Source of the DNA: Plantago ovata
Lineage: Eukaryota > Streptophyta > Magnoliopsida > Lamiales > Plantaginaceae
Direction of reading: 5' to 3'
DNA length: 64,000 bases
Assembly (NCBI GenBank): GCA_028274465.1
Contig: CM051458.1
Location: forward strand, 89,486,085 to 89,550,084
In this document: positions 45,801-58,884 of the stretch, one piece after another
Numbering within the stretch: position 1 is the stretch's first letter
How the letters are laid out: each line of letters opens with the position of its first letter
Notes under the pieces: model-generated
The model's database searches: none
Seen by the model: only the letters and a program-made list of their open reading frames with translations
Told to the model about the DNA's origin: nothing
Position numbers and translations under genes: made by a program

Positions 45801-48800
45801 CTAAAAACTGAAAAAAAGTTGAAAAGAATTATTACCCGCAACTGAATATTAGATAATGATGCCAGTTTTTCAATCTCACGATGGCCAAACCATGATCCAT
45901 CTGGTCTTTTCAAGTTGAATGACACTATTGGACCCATTTCATTGGATATCAGCTGCAATAAGAGCGATCAGAGTGTGAATGAGTAACAGGTCAATATATC
46001 AGAAATAATAATAGAATCCTTTGGCGCACTATGAGTTCTTGAAGTTAAAATAGCGAATCTTGTGAACAATTAGAAGATTGGTCTGCTTAAAGTTGAACTT
46101 TCTGTATAATGTATACAAGATGAAAAATCTAACCTCAGAATCATTTAAACCATATATCACTGAAACAGGATTTCCATTTGCATGCCTCAGATTCAAGAGT
46201 GCGCTCCTAACATAATTGGCCAGTGATGTAGTGTGCCTTCAAAGAGCAGAGATTATTAAGAACACAGATAAACCCAAACAATAGAAAGGCATGCTATACT
46301 AAATGTCGGAAAAGCAGACTCAAAACATGAAAAACGTGGCAGTGTCATTTCATGGACAGTTCAGGTGGGTGAAAACCGCAGTACTTATTCCTTTAATTAC
46401 ACATGTGGTTAAACTTTTCAGTACAATATGTACCAGGAAGCTAAAGAGCCATGTATTGCGAAAAGCTTCAATTTAGTGTGTTTAGGTATTAAACTATATC
46501 CTTCAGGAAACTAATTATTGATAAGTTACCATGAGGACAAACTAAAATCTTGATTATCGATCATAAGCACAAAAACATCTGAAAGAGATTCAGGCATAGT
46601 CTCCAAAATTACAGCTGAACTTTCACATTAAGATCATGAATATCAAATTAAGAAGCATAAGCACATACAAGAAGGATCTGTTGTTTGTTGGAGAAGTGAT
46701 ATAAATGAATTAGTTCTTGATCTCTCTACAACCTTAAGCTTTATATGAGATGGATTTTTCATTTCGTTTGCACAAATCAATATTCGAGAAAATGAGGCTC
46801 GAAACATTTCATTAACAATCATTCACTGGTTAAAAGGCGGGGTTTAGTCTAACAATAAGTGACTGTGTGAATGCCTGTGTTGTGTGTAGAAGAAGTTTAA
46901 TCCATACCTAGAAATTGCAATCATGGTTAATGAATTGAGGATCTTGAATCCATGGTGAAGGGATGCAATGCTCAGAAATGATATGGTGCCATCCTCAAAA
47001 TATTCCTCGATGCCTTCTCTTCTTTTATAAAAGTCCATATCTGCTATTGAAGCTGCCACTGTGCCTGAAACAAATCAGAAGTTATTCAAAAGTCTGAAAC
47101 AAATCAGAAGTTATTCAAAAGGTCTACACAACACACATATCAGATTATGATACATATCTTTCAGAGAAAGTCCAAGAACAAACCTCCACTAAAATAGGAT
47201 TTCTTCAATAACTTAGCAGCTCCTGTCATTTTTTCGGATGGAAAAACGGGTGTCAGTTATTTTTTCTTAGAATAATAAAATAAGCAATTTTTTCTGTCAA
47301 CATATTAGTCTTCTTTATTCAATAACCTCAAATAAAATTAAAAAACAAATGCATGCAGGGAAAAAGAAAAGTAATCAGTGACACACCATTTCGGACGATA
47401 AGAGCTCCAATTCCAGTCGGGTAGCCAAACAACTAGACAAAAGAGACATTGATTTTAATAAGCAGCTAATTATGATAAGATCGTGATAACTGGATAATGT
47501 TTTTCATTAATACCTTGTAGAACGATACAACAACAAAGTCTGCCTTGTATTTGGATAAATCAGGTGGTTCTGTTGCACTTCCTTTTGCAGCATCAATTAG
47601 AACCAACCAGCGGCCACTGTTTACATATATATATATATATTAAACAAGACATATCAGGATATCATTCCACTTTCAAGCTTCGGTGCAAGAAAGCACAAAA
47701 GTTGTGTTAGGGTAGAAGCTATATACTACTTTCAGTGAGCAGACTAGCAAATAATTTAAAACTGTTATAACTTCTAGCAGCTAGAGACAATTTCTTATCC
47801 TCCATATTGGCTCCTTTTTTCCCAAAAAACGAGAGAAAAAGGATGAGTCACCCTGCAAATTGCATGAACTCACACTGACAAAGAGCAAAGTATGAACCAA
47901 GAATCCCGTTAACTAATTTCTTTTACCCAAAACAATAGGTAAAATTCCTAAGACTGGAAGTATCATCTCTCACTTATGACATCTAGATGAAATTAATCCT
48001 CTGACATTTTACCCGATCTACTCAAGATAAGAAAAAGAAAAGAAAAGAAAAAAGAACAGTAATATGAATGCACAACAACAAGAAGCTGTAATTTGCATTT
48101 TCTTGCTCCAAAGAAGGAAAAAAAAGAAGAAGAAAAAAGGCGTCATAAACTTGCACACATTGACCATGAAAATGATATTAGATATACAATATTAAAAAAG
48201 TACTCCAGCAAGAATTCATCAATACGGGGATGGATACTAATAATTCCTAATTCCTAGTTAGTTTGAAGTGGAGTAACAAATGGTGGCACATACTTCACAT
48301 TCCAGAAAAGAGACCCGGGGGAAGCATAAAGATAATGACTCTTATTGACTTATAAAAAATGCTTGTAGGCAACATGAAGGTTTAACTGTAAATTGTTTAC
48401 CTGTGAGACGGATTAGTTCCCGGCATTACATGAGAATCATCCTTCACAAAGTTTACCAGGTCTAGGTTGAATTTCACACCAGAAAAGTTGCACTCTGATG
48501 GAAATGCAAATAAATTGTATGCATCACCTGTAACCAGAAAAAAGTTGTGCATATGAGATAATATCATACAGCATTGTAAAAATCGGGTGATACAGGTTGG
48601 GAAAGAATGGTATGTGGTAAATATAAAAAAGAAATTAATAAGATCAAAAAAGAAAACTATCTATTCAGCCTGCTTGTGGGAAAGAGTGGCAAAAAACTCA
48701 ACTGGTTCGCTCATTTTTACAACACTTTGTTACATCTCTCCTCTGCACATTGTGTGGGGTGAGCTTAATATAAGATTTTCCATTGCACTCTTGATCAATA

Positions 48801-50279
48801 TCATCACTTTCTTCAACATCTACCGCAAAGGCCGAGGCACCTTCTTTGAGAGCATATCTAAAATATATTAAGGAAACCAGTAACTCCTTGATTTAAGGAA
48901 AAAACTATACTGAGAAAAGAAGTGTATTGGCTCAGGTGCTAGAGCATCAGCATTGTAGCTAACTTTGACCATCTAGCTTTCAGATAATTATCATGAAAAT
49001 GGAAAGAAGACAGTGGTTTGCTCAAAGACCGACTATGTATATAACTAATACCAGGAAAGATATTTCAACAAGAAGGATACTCTCTGATTCCTAGAACACT
49101 GTTGTGATTTTCCACACTGTATGCGAAAGTACTCTGACTGCTCCATGGAAATGTCTCTCCGATGAGTTTTAAAGCTGCAGTTGCCCCAGATGTAAATATA
49201 CATCTATATTCACTAGCGGGGGCATTGAAGAAATTAAGCACCTAGAAAAAAAATAAAAATCAGAACCATTAAACTATCCTCAATATATATCACACATCCC
49301 ACTTTTTGTACCAACAGATTGCTGGATAAACAAAAGTGCTACAAAATAAATTACCAAAACACAAACTATAAGTAAGGTAGAAAAGAAAAGTACAAGTACA
49401 GTGCATGCTAGTGATTTACCTGCAATCGAGCTTCACCCACAACGTCATTTGTTGTCACACTGCAGCTATTCTGGCTATCTAAGTAATTCTTAAATTAAGG
49501 ATTCCAACTTAACTTATTCCATTTCACATTACTAAAAGCAAAATAATCTAAACTTACTTGAATTAAAAATATATACAAAAAGACAGGATACGGGGATTTC
49601 CATGGAGAGTGGAATTCAAATCCTTGAAAATATCCTCCAATTGCTTCTCCGAATACAATGTAGCTCCAGCATGATCCAAGTACACCACATCTATGCAGAA
49701 AAAGCACATGCATAATTACAATCAAGAAAATACATAAATACTTCTACTTAAAACAACAATTAGACATTCTACAGACACCTCCCGAGTGATAATAAACAAA
49801 CTAGCCAAATAAAAAGTTCAATTGAAAACCTTTGATCCCAATACAATTAAACAATATTCCTATAATATTTAAGATTTTCAAGTTTTTATAAGTTTGATCC
49901 CGAACTCTCGAAATTACCTAACTCCATTTCATGGGTCCGCCCCTATTCCTATATGTTTATCTTGTCAAACAAGACTGCTTAATAGTCATGTAAAAAAACA
50001 TGAAAAGTAGCAATCTTTCAGCTTTTTTCTTAACCAGTAAGCATTATCAGGCATACAAGGTGCAATTTGTAGCTTAAAAATTTGATAACAAAATTGAAGT
50101 TGATTTTTGTGCGCACTGAAAATGAAACTACAAGATGAAGAAGGAGAGAGCAAAATCAAACCGTTTAATCTTTTGAATTCAGTAGCTCTGAGGTGGTCGA
50201 TGTTTATGGGAGCATTTGGGTAGCCGTAATCTTGACCGAAGTGCTCCAAGAATCGATCCTTGTCATGGTCGGTGGCCAT
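42882..50279 (-). CDS. ABA3: Molybdenum cofactor sulfurase (ABA3/LOS5-like), 22 exons
   Basis: It moves sulfur from cysteine onto the molybdenum cofactor, activating aldehyde oxidase (last step of abscisic acid synthesis) and xanthine dehydrogenase in the cytosol. Exons on the minus strand: 50279-50162, 49690-49592, 49478-49420, 49241-49081, 48857-48703, 48527-48401, 47616-47514, 47432-47387, 47222-47184, 47064-46908, 46236-46134, 45952-45836, 45724-45647, 45561-45460, 45315-45216, 45101-44997, 44856-44792, 44063-43912, 43837-43602, 43454-43318, 43179-43069, 42986-42882. All junctions are GT..AG and keep frame, giving 824 residues (Arabidopsis ABA3 has 819). The NifS-like half has Lys274 in SFYKLFGYPTG (pyridoxal phosphate) and GCFCNPGAC with Cys433, equal to the persulfide Cys430. 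The MOSC half has [29 protein letters not shown] and [10 protein letters not shown]. The start is the first ATG (MATDHDKD). Exon 15's donor (GTTGTA) was chosen by frame over a stronger GTAAGT 21 bp on. Confidence 0.95.
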
Positions 50280-50722
50280 TCTTGAACTCAAATGGAACAG
50301 TATTAAGTCTCTGGGTTAAGCACGGAAGTGAAAATTGACAAGAGTAAGAAGCACAGAAAAGATGCAATCGAATTTTGATGACTGGCTGGCTGCTCGAGTA
50401 TCTTCTTCTTCCTCGTCTTCGGAATTGAATTGAATTTTGACAACGATTAATTTTTTATTGATTAGTTCGGTGTGTAATGTCTGTAACCACTGACCAGAGT
50501 CGGTAGTTTAGCTTTTTAAGTTATTATCTCGTTGTCACCCCTAAACTTTCATAAGTTGTGTAATTTCCCCCTAAAGTTTTACCGCGTGCATATTACTCTT
50601 TGATCTTTGATACATATGCACAATACGTCAATACCCCATGAAGCACGAAGACAAATACGGATACGTAGAAATGCCAAAATTAGAAAAAAATATAGATACG
50701 GTTATGTGTAGTAGGATACATT
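50280..50722 (-). promoter_or_regulatory. Upstream region of the MoCo sulfurase gene
   Basis: About 440 bp between the start codon and the TIR element. A (CTT)n-like pyrimidine patch on the plus strand (50401-50419) lies in the likely leader. Around 50523-50595, GTCACCCCTAAACTTT and CCCCCTAAAGTTTT look like fragments of non-autonomous elements. No TATA box at a convincing distance. Confidence 0.35.
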
Positions 50723-53248
50723 CTGCTTGTTTGACTTTCGGTTATCGAGAGGCCTTTGTAATAGTAAACTGAAATGTGAATAGTGTTTACTGTTGAGAAG
50801 GGGTTTGGGAAATTAGGTTTGTGTTTGAGTTAGTAAAAGTCAATAGGAGATAGGGGGAATATTAGTAGGAGTGATGATGAGAGGTGATGATTTGATGATT
50901 GAATGATTGGTTAGTTATAGTTAGTTAAAGTTAATTGTATTGGGATTGTGGAAGAATGTATTGGAAATTGAGTAGATTTGGTTGGAAATTGTATTTTAAT
51001 TAGATGAAATAAAATGGAAGGTAGTAGAGTAAAAAAAAACTGAGATGATGCAAAATCTGTTCTTACTTCCGTTGTTGTTATTTTTTTTTTTTTTTTTTTT
51101 TGTTTTTCTATATAATTATTTTTAAAATATAGATATATATGCATATGAAATGAATCAAATGATGATGGATAGAAATGCATAAATAAATATGAAGGACAAT
51201 TATTCATTTGTGCCTCCTACGAAATAATACAAATGGCCACCGGATCATATCTTATGACAATCCATATGATAAAACACGTTGTCCAACAATATATATAAAA
51301 TATATAGCGTCCTCCGAACGAGTAAAAATGAACACCAAGTGCATGAAGAATTTTTTATTGTGATATTGAAATGTTATTCTCCTTTCCGCTACTTGCGCTC
51401 GCTCGAACGAGCTTGAAACCACTGCACCTTGATGTCGTCGTCGTATGACAAGCATAGTTCACCTTCATTTTCATTAGTCAACAAACGGTGGCTACCTTTG
51501 ATTAAAGCATTAACGTCATGCATGAGCCTTGGAGTCAACCTTCGAATTTCATCCTTGATCTTTTGTACATTTTCCTTGTGCGTTGTCTTTCCTCATAGCA
51601 ACACAACAAACAATTTCAAATCACACCAAGCACACATATAGTCATCAAACAGAGAAGCCACAAAGCACAAACCAGCCTCATTATAACTTATGGGGCTCAG
51701 ATTAATGAAGATTTTCAATCAATTGTCAATTGCTTCAAACACTTTAATTTGGCAACCGCCATGGCTGCGATTAACCATATCGATTATCACCACGCCAAGA
51801 TACGGTTAAACTCTATTAAAGTGGAATCTATTAAAATTTGAAAAATGTATAGAAGCCGCTTAATCATCATCGCCCCTCTCCCCCCCCCCCCCCCCCACCA
51901 TACATATAACAACTCAAACAAGCAAACACGAAAAGCAACATGTATTTAGATTATGGTAGTTTGGCAGTTTGCGTTTCGCAGGGCGAGGCGCCTAAAAGGG
52001 CCACGCGCCATGGCTGCTAATTGGTAGTCGTACCAATAGCCCCGCCAAGCTACGAATGACTTCTCTCCTGCAATGAGAAAAACAAAAAAATTATAAACGT
52101 ATAGATATCGGACTCGATCGACAGCAAAAACAACAACAACGCAAATACAATATTGTCGAATTACCTTCTGGCACGTATGGCGAACGCATACTCAACAACT
52201 GGATACAAAAACATCGAATGTCGGCACCACAGTGGAACACTTTCTCTCCCCAGGTCCAAATAAATAGCAACCAGAAATCAATCAAAGGAAGAACTCATAA
52301 GCATAGTTTATATACAAGTAGAAAATGTATTTCAAATAAGCCAAGTGTGAGCAAACTGCAATGAACTAGTATACATTATAGGATAGGTTAAATTTTTGAC
52401 CAAAACATCATTCTAATTTCGAGAGGAACATACAACAACATTCACAGCAACAAAAGTAATGAAGATCAATACCGTAAAGATTTGAACTCATATAACATTC
52501 ACAGCAACACCCATGTCCTCATATCCATAATTTTTTGGCAAAGAAAAAAAAAATTGAAGTAGGCAAAAATTGCAACTTTTCATAAGGAAGCTACCAGAGA
52601 ATATTCATAACAAAGAAAAGGAACAAATGAACAACAACAGGAACGAGATTCACACGCACAAAACCATACAGTAAACCCTCTGCCAAAAAAAATTATTGCA
52701 ATTCAAATTCGCCATGAAAGAGGACATGTGAAGGAGTAGAAACAACAATACTAGCCAAATAATCAAGAGTGAGGCATCAATCCAAACAAAAAACCAAATT
52801 ATCACAAACCCTAATTCAAAATCGGTTATCAATAAGAAAATCCAACACAAAATCGATAGAGAATGGAATAGGAAAACAAATACAAACAAAAAAATGCTAT
52901 TCAAGGCCGGCGACAACTCGCCGGAAATTCGTTCTTGCTCCAAATCGAAATTCGGCTCCGATAGGGTTGTAGATCGGAGAGAGGAGATCACAACCATGCT
53001 ATCGGATTCTTCATAGGATGCTAGAGTTGACCGGAGAATGGAAAAAACGCATCGCCAGCGAGTTGTCAGAGAGAGGAGAGAGAGAGAGAGTGAGTTTTGT
53101 TCCTAGAGAGAGAAAGTGGAAATATGAAATGTCCAGAGGCCTTATGAATAGTGTGAATAGTGCCATGGCCCTCTATAATTGAAAGTCAAACGTGACAAGG
53201 CCTCTCAACAGGTACAGAGGCCTCTCAAATTGAAAGCCAAACAAGCAG
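50723..53248. mobile_element. 2.5-kb terminal-inverted-repeat element with gene-like cargo
   Basis: The ends CTGCTTGTTTGACTTTC and (reversed) CTGCTTGTTTGGCTTTC match at all but one of 17 bases. Both subterminal regions carry GAGAGGCCT and 'tgaatagtgt' phrases. ATT lies outside both ends, a possible 3-bp duplication (PIF/Harbinger-like size, though not the usual TTA). I recognise no transposase. Gene-like pieces inside are all readable on the minus strand (52640-53090, 52140-52260, 51368-51590), which suggests one captured or resident gene. Confidence 0.6.
51368..53090 (-). other. Unrecognised gene-like cargo of the TIR element
   Basis: From the minus strand: a (CT)n-rich leader near 53085-53060; a first ATG at 52997 opening MVVISSLRSTTLSEPNFDLE, followed by RISGELSPALNS and an intron-like T-rich stretch; a possible middle exon at about 52245-52165 (EKVFHCGADIRCFCIQLL...PYVPEG, then GTAATT); and a terminal frame ending at 51368 with KENVQKIKDEIRRLTPRLMH and CLSYDDDIKVQWFQARSSER. 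I recognise no family. It could be a captured host gene, an unknown transposon protein, or chance. Confidence 0.3.
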
Positions 53249-56200
53249 ATTTAATTTATGCCTCTACAAGTTAAGGTAAATACGAATGCCTAATTCTCCG
53301 CTCTAATACTTGTGAAACACAGCACTTCAAACAATCAACTTGAAGTAAAGTCTCTCAACAATTTGGCCAAGTCAATTCGGTCTTCCTCGTAGTACTAATC
53401 GCCATCTTTCGTTTCAGGTTCCTAACGAAGTCCTCACTCCCAAGACTTAGAAGCAATTTGGGACCCCTTTTTATGCTATACGAACCCATCCTCAGTAAAA
53501 TCCCCACGTCTATACACTATACTCGAGCTCAGCTCATATCTTTATCCCCTCAACCAAAGAAACTAAAGGACAATTATGAAGCCTCCTAATACGGGTTGAT
53601 AATTAACCCCCAGTTATTTCATTTGAAGCTCAGGTTCTTCCAATTACATTTTCCAATGTCAATTTGTTATAAACATATCTGCCTTGTTTCCCATCTCTCA
53701 TATTCTAGCTCTTCTGTTCTAATCCAATGTGTACGTACTCTTGTTCAGCTCCAAGTATGTGATTTTATATATATGATATATGTTGTTGCATTACATTTCT
53801 GTATTTGCCAATTTATACAGTACCGCTCAGCTTAATTAATGATCACTTGTTATCATGACAAGGAACAACAATTTTTAACTCATTTATATGTTCAGCTGAT
53901 ATCCATCTTTTCTAGGATCTCTGCTAATGTGCACGTTTACAGAATGTAACAAAGCATTGTATGTAATTGGATTGCAGACATTGTTGATCATATATGCAAC
54001 ATCTCGGCTAGCCTTCGCTTGATCCAATTTTGTCGTTTTGTACCATATACAGTATATAATTAACGAACGTGTTGGAGGGGAGCCTGCCTGCTTGGAATTT
54101 AATGAATTACCTCTGTCATGCATGATTCTAAATGCCAATTATTAGTATGAATTGTCTATCAAGAATCATTTATGCTTTCACATAAATTTGAAACTTCCCT
54201 ATCTTCAACAGGGGACCAATACAATATATCACGACACTAGCTACTAGTAGTGGAATGAAAAACATGACTAGTCGGTATCACATATTCATGGCTTAATTTG
54301 TTTTCTCACTCACAATCTAAGGATCCATTGTCAACTTAATTAGATTACACAGATAACAAAACGCCTGCAGGTATCTTCTATCTATATGGTAACTTGATTC
54401 CCAGACAAATTAAAAACAATCTGCAGTATGTGCAAATTTGATCCTTAATTTTATGTTAATGATCAATGGAATGTTATTTATCGCCAATGGCTAGCTGTTA
54501 ATCGTATTTTGGTAGCAATCCTCATAACCAACCGTTTGCTCCAGTTAACATGCCATGACTAAACATGAAATATGAGAGGCAAGAGTTTAAAGAAGCTGAT
54601 TTATGTACATGTTTATTAGTATCAGTTAGTAAACAGTAGGGAAAGTAGAGAAAGACGCAACCTTGAGCTCGCGCAATATGAGCAAGTCTAAGTCAACTGC
54701 CAGTTTTTCTTTGCCAACTCACTCCATGTTGATCACAGTATGAAATATGAGATTGCATTGATGTATCTTTTTCAGAGGGAAACAGACCATGAGGAAAATG
54801 TTGGAAAACTTGTTACCATTCGGTCAGGTAAGAGATTGTTACAATATTACTTTCTGCATATTGTCGGTCTAGGTGAACAGTATGTGCACTATCTCTTTTG
54901 CTGCAACATGTTCCCATGTCCTAATAAATCCTTTACCACAGTCAAGCAGATCACGAAGATTGTGTGGCACGAGCATCCTGCAGTCTTCGGTTGAGCTTTG
55001 CGGGGCCAGACTCACTTCTATGGCATTGTCATATTGGAACAACATATGGCTGCAGATCAGCTCCTTAGTCAACGATAGATTCTTTTCGGTAAGATATATT
55101 GATCCATTTACATATTTGATTCTGAATCTATTAGTTCAATAAACAGTTGATAAGAAGTTGGAACATGGATTTAGGCCTTGCATGTGCCAGTTTGATCCCA
55201 CTGAGATTTACAACCCTTTCTGACCTCAAAGGACATTTTACCTGCAGCTTTTCAAATAAATCCTTGTGTGTGTTTTATGAAAATGATTGCACTGTTGCAT
55301 CTACATGGACCAAAGAGCAGTTTGAAATGATGAGAAATCTACCTGAAAAAAAGAGAATTTTCATATCATGCATTAGTTCTTTTATTTAATTTGTTGATGA
55401 TGTGGACACTACGTACTATTCCTTCCTAAAGGATGTTTCAGTACTCCTACTCATGACTTGAACATACTCATATGAATACATACTAGCTAGTGGGTAGTTA
55501 AGATAGTGCTTTCTTACGATTGAGAGAACCCTTACTTGGGGCATGCACCCATCTTATATTTATAGGACTGTGGTTTTTCTTCTACCTTAATCATTATATC
55601 TAGTACTGTACATGTTGATCTCAAACAAAATATGGGCTAAAGAATTTGGTGAACAATCGATCTGACTCGTAATTTGAGATTAAATGGCTGGACTAGTTAA
55701 ATCCGAGCGAGCTCTTGTAAGAACTAGTGATGAATAAACACTGGCCTTGTTTTCTTTGATTTGAAACTTGTATTAATTAACATGTTATAATAAGTTAAGT
55801 GTTGCACTGCATTGGTCTTGATAGGGTTTAAAATGAAAACTAATTCACAGTTTCTGGTGATAAAATATTGACTTCGGAGTGGTGTTCCAATTCTATGTAG
55901 AAAACTTATCACAGTCGAAACCAGTAATTAGATATTCCTAGCCTCTTAAGTTGATTTTACGGTTGTGTTGAAACGTATGAGAAAAAAGTTTGTAATTTAT
56001 TAGAGTAGATTTTAGTTTTCTTAAGCAAGATGTTCAGCCGGTTTTGTTAAAGGAGTAGAAGACATCCTAAAAGGAGGGCCTGGTCAGCACTAATATGAAT
56101 AGACAACGTAGGGAAAAACCGAACTACCCTGTCAAAACAAAATACTGGAAAAGAACTTCCTTAGCCTTTAGAATCAAATTCTGCACGCATGGGCCTGGCA

Positions 56201-56668
56201 AGATGGTCGAGCTAGCTAGCTAGCCTGCTTTGCATTTTGCAATGTATAATGAATGCCACAGTTTCGGGAGAAGTGATTCAATACTAACTTATCACTTTGC
56301 AGTTGATTAGCATACTTTCATGTTCCTTTTTTAATCTTTTTGGCCATTGATTCTATGCACACCATTTATATTGTTCGAAGATAGGTCATGGAAATCTTTC
56401 ATTTATTCAAATTTCTTCTCATACATGTTTGCATCCTTCTTGTTTTTCGATTTCATCTCCAGAATTGAAGTACTTGCGGAGAATAGACTAAGGTTTTGAG
56501 AATTAATGAACACTACATATACTTGAAAGCTGAGTAAATATTTGGAAAGAACATAGAAGTACAAATTTAAGATGGTAATTAAGCTTGAATTAATTGTGCA
56601 AAAATAGTTCAAAGTTCTCCAGCACTAATTTCTGTACTAAACTATTATTCTGAAGGGTACATATCATA
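53249..56668. other. Intergenic with faint gene-like fragments
   Basis: Mostly AT-rich. At 54770-54830 a short exon-like piece (ETDHEENVGKLVTIRS, followed by GTAAGA) and at 55150-55210 a frame reading LEHGFRPCMCQFDPTEIYNP look protein-like, but I cannot join them to a gene or name a family. Nothing else recognised. Confidence 0.3.
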
Positions 56669-57687
56669 TCAGCTTGCTGCATATGGAAAGTACACCAGAT
56701 TAGCCATAGCTGCTTGCCACACCTCGTCCTCATCGTATTTCATCTGCCGGAACAAGAACAATATTTCAGTATTAATGTTAAAACTTCACTTCCTTGTACT
56801 TGTATGCACTTAATATTCCGAAAACTATGTGAAGTATATACAATTCTTATGATGAACATTTTACCTGCAGGTAGGTATCGTTGTAGAATGAATTGTTCTG
56901 AAGGCAAGAATTGTCACACTCCTTCATAAGCATTTGACTTATTTGGTCATCGGAGGGTTCCTTACTACAGTTCTTGGCAAATCTCCCACGGACACGAATT
57001 CTCCTATCTGCCAGGGTTTTGCGACAGGCATACTGCAAATTAAACAACATGAGTGTCAAATCAGGCTGGATATCTTAATAGTTTTTCTCAGATCAGGAAA
57101 GAGATAAAGAAAAAATAAAGCCTGCTTAGCTATAAATTATACCTTAATAGTTTTATTGAAGTTTCTCTCGTTTCGTTTTTTAAGGTATCTGAGAATCCTT
57201 TCCCTTTTCTCTTCAGCTGAATACCGCCCAACCTTCACTTCCGCTCCTTCACCTTCTGCCACTGCCACTGGATTGCCTTGTATTCCCTGCAGAAAACATG
57301 TCCGTACGTGTTACTTGCATTTATTGGTTATATGAAGTTAAACGGATTCTTGACTCTAGAACATACCCAACTGTCAGCAGCGGCTTGCCAAAAGGTTGGT
57401 ACCAAATCATTGCAGTAGCTTCCTCCTGGCTCAATATCATAATAACCTGGTGCAGGCACATTTGCGCAGTCTGTAAGGCCAAACTGCTCAGCAAATGAGA
57501 CCACTGAAACTGGTGAATTGATCATCTGATCATGACAAGAACCCGCACATGGCATCATGCTGAGGTTTGCATTATTGTTTAACATTTGTGAGTTTTCTTG
57601 TTCCTCATCCGTGCCCGAACCGAGAAGATTGTTGGAGATATTATTAGTGTAATGTGTGTAGAATTGGTGAGGGATTGAGGCAGCCAT
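56669..57687 (-). CDS. CCT-motif family protein, four exons
   Basis: Exons 57687-57367, 57286-57143, 57032-56865 and 56743-56669, all phase 0, give 235 residues. The CCT domain (about 128-172) reads RYSAEEKRERILRYLKKRNE, RNFNKTIK, then YACRKTLADRRIRVRGRFAK; the intron falls inside it after KTIK, a position conserved in this family. There is no B-box or response-regulator domain, so it belongs to the CCT-only (CMF) group rather than CONSTANS or PRR. CCT domains bind NF-Y subunits and DNA and act in nuclear control of flowering, circadian and sugar responses; the specific role is unknown. The N-terminal half is Asn/Ser-rich with acidic patches. The last exon is 25 codons with a DEDEVWQAAMANLVYFPYA end. 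The third exon carries an acidic SKEPSDDQISQML segment. Confidence 0.92.
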
Positions 57688-57760
57688 TGTTGTGTGTGGT
57701 GTATTGAATCTTGTTTTTCTTTTGTTGGATTTATTGTGAGAAGCATTATGGTGGTGTGAA

Positions 57761-57772
57761 CTATTTATATAG
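57761..57772 (-). promoter_or_regulatory. TATA box of the CCT-motif gene
   Basis: Minus strand CTATATAAATAG is about 75 bp before the ATG at 57687, leaving a leader of some 40 bp. Confidence 0.6.
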
Positions 57773-58408
57773 GAGGAAAGAGTGCTTTAAAACAAGCAAG
57801 TTGCATCTATTGGTTTGGCTTGTGGTCAACTCAAGTCTTTGATTTTCTAGGTCTTGCATGCTAGCTAATCTACTACATGATATTATAGAATCTTTAAACT
57901 GGACAAGGATTGATTCACTTGAAAACATACATATGTGATTGTTGGGTTAATTCCATGTTCCTCTAATGTATATATGTTGGGCTATTTACAAATTGATACC
58001 CCTATTGAGTTTGGGAAGATAGCTGTCGAAATCTCATTGGGAATGAGCTAAATGTGTAATCACACTTTAGTAGTGACTCCGTCCCGTACTTAACTTCTCA
58101 ATGATGAATTGTTTATGAATTTTAATGGTAAACTATAAAATTGATCTAAATGTTCTGTTATGCATGCAATATGAATACACACTATATATATCTCACCCAT
58201 TATTATATGAGTACACACTATCTAGCTCATCCATTATATTGTCTATATTGGACGTTAGCCTAAACTCCAATGATTTTGTATTTAATTGTCACGGATGGCT
58301 CCATAGTCTTTTTACTTTCAAAATCATATATAGCATTGTAGTTAGTAGTTAAATGAGTCGAGCTTGTTACGTACTATACGTAGTGAGCCAAGTACTTGTA
58401 TATCTTTA
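57773..58408. other. Upstream intergenic DNA of the CCT-motif gene
   Basis: AT-rich, no gene. Proximal promoter elements should lie at its left edge. Confidence 0.35.
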
Positions 58409-58410
58409 TA

Positions 58411-58660
58411 CTCCCTCCGTCCCAAAGCAGTTGCACCATTTGATTTTGGACACAGAAAATAAGAAGAAGATTTAAATATTGATTTATATTGATAGTGGGT
58501 GTTGCTTTTACTTTATGGAGGATTTGTGGCCACAAAAATGTGTTGATGGAATATAAAATTATTATAACCATGTCCAAATATGGTAAATAAATGAAATGGT
58601 GCAACTCTAACGGGACCCCCAAAATGGCAAAATGGTGCAACTGTTCTGGAACGGAGGGAG
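58411..58660. mobile_element. Stowaway (Tc1/mariner) MITE, 250 bp
   Basis: CTCCCTCCGTCCCAAAGCAG at the left and, reversed, CTCCCTCCGTTCCAGAACAG at the right, each followed by TTGCACCATTT. TA flanks both ends. It is well preserved, so probably younger than the element at 13977. A run of about 30 T follows at 58710-58740. Confidence 0.9.
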
Positions 58661-58708
58661 TATACGTTAATGACGTAGAACTTTGATTGCATTACATGTT
58701 CAAAGATA

Positions 58709-58746
<38 letters not shown>

Positions 58747-58884
58747 ATCAAAACAAACATTGTAGTTTTCTATGTTTGTTCTAGATAGACTTTAGAATGG
58801 TTGGTTAATAACCTAAACACAATCAGTCAAGTAAGTGATTTATATTATAACCATAACCATATTCGTTCGTTTAAAACTCATAAT

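Noticed and set aside
49780-49945. MITE-like end ATGGGTCCGCCCCTATTCC in intron 1 of the ABA3-like gene
   Set aside because: Only one end is visible, with no partner and no target duplication.
50280-50291. Earlier start for the MoCo sulfurase giving MSSRMATD
   Set aside because: The upstream codon is TTG, not ATG; the first ATG is at 50279.
51061-51102. Long T run as a possible Pol III terminator
   Set aside because: No Pol III gene or A/B box is seen upstream; long T runs are common in this AT-rich window.
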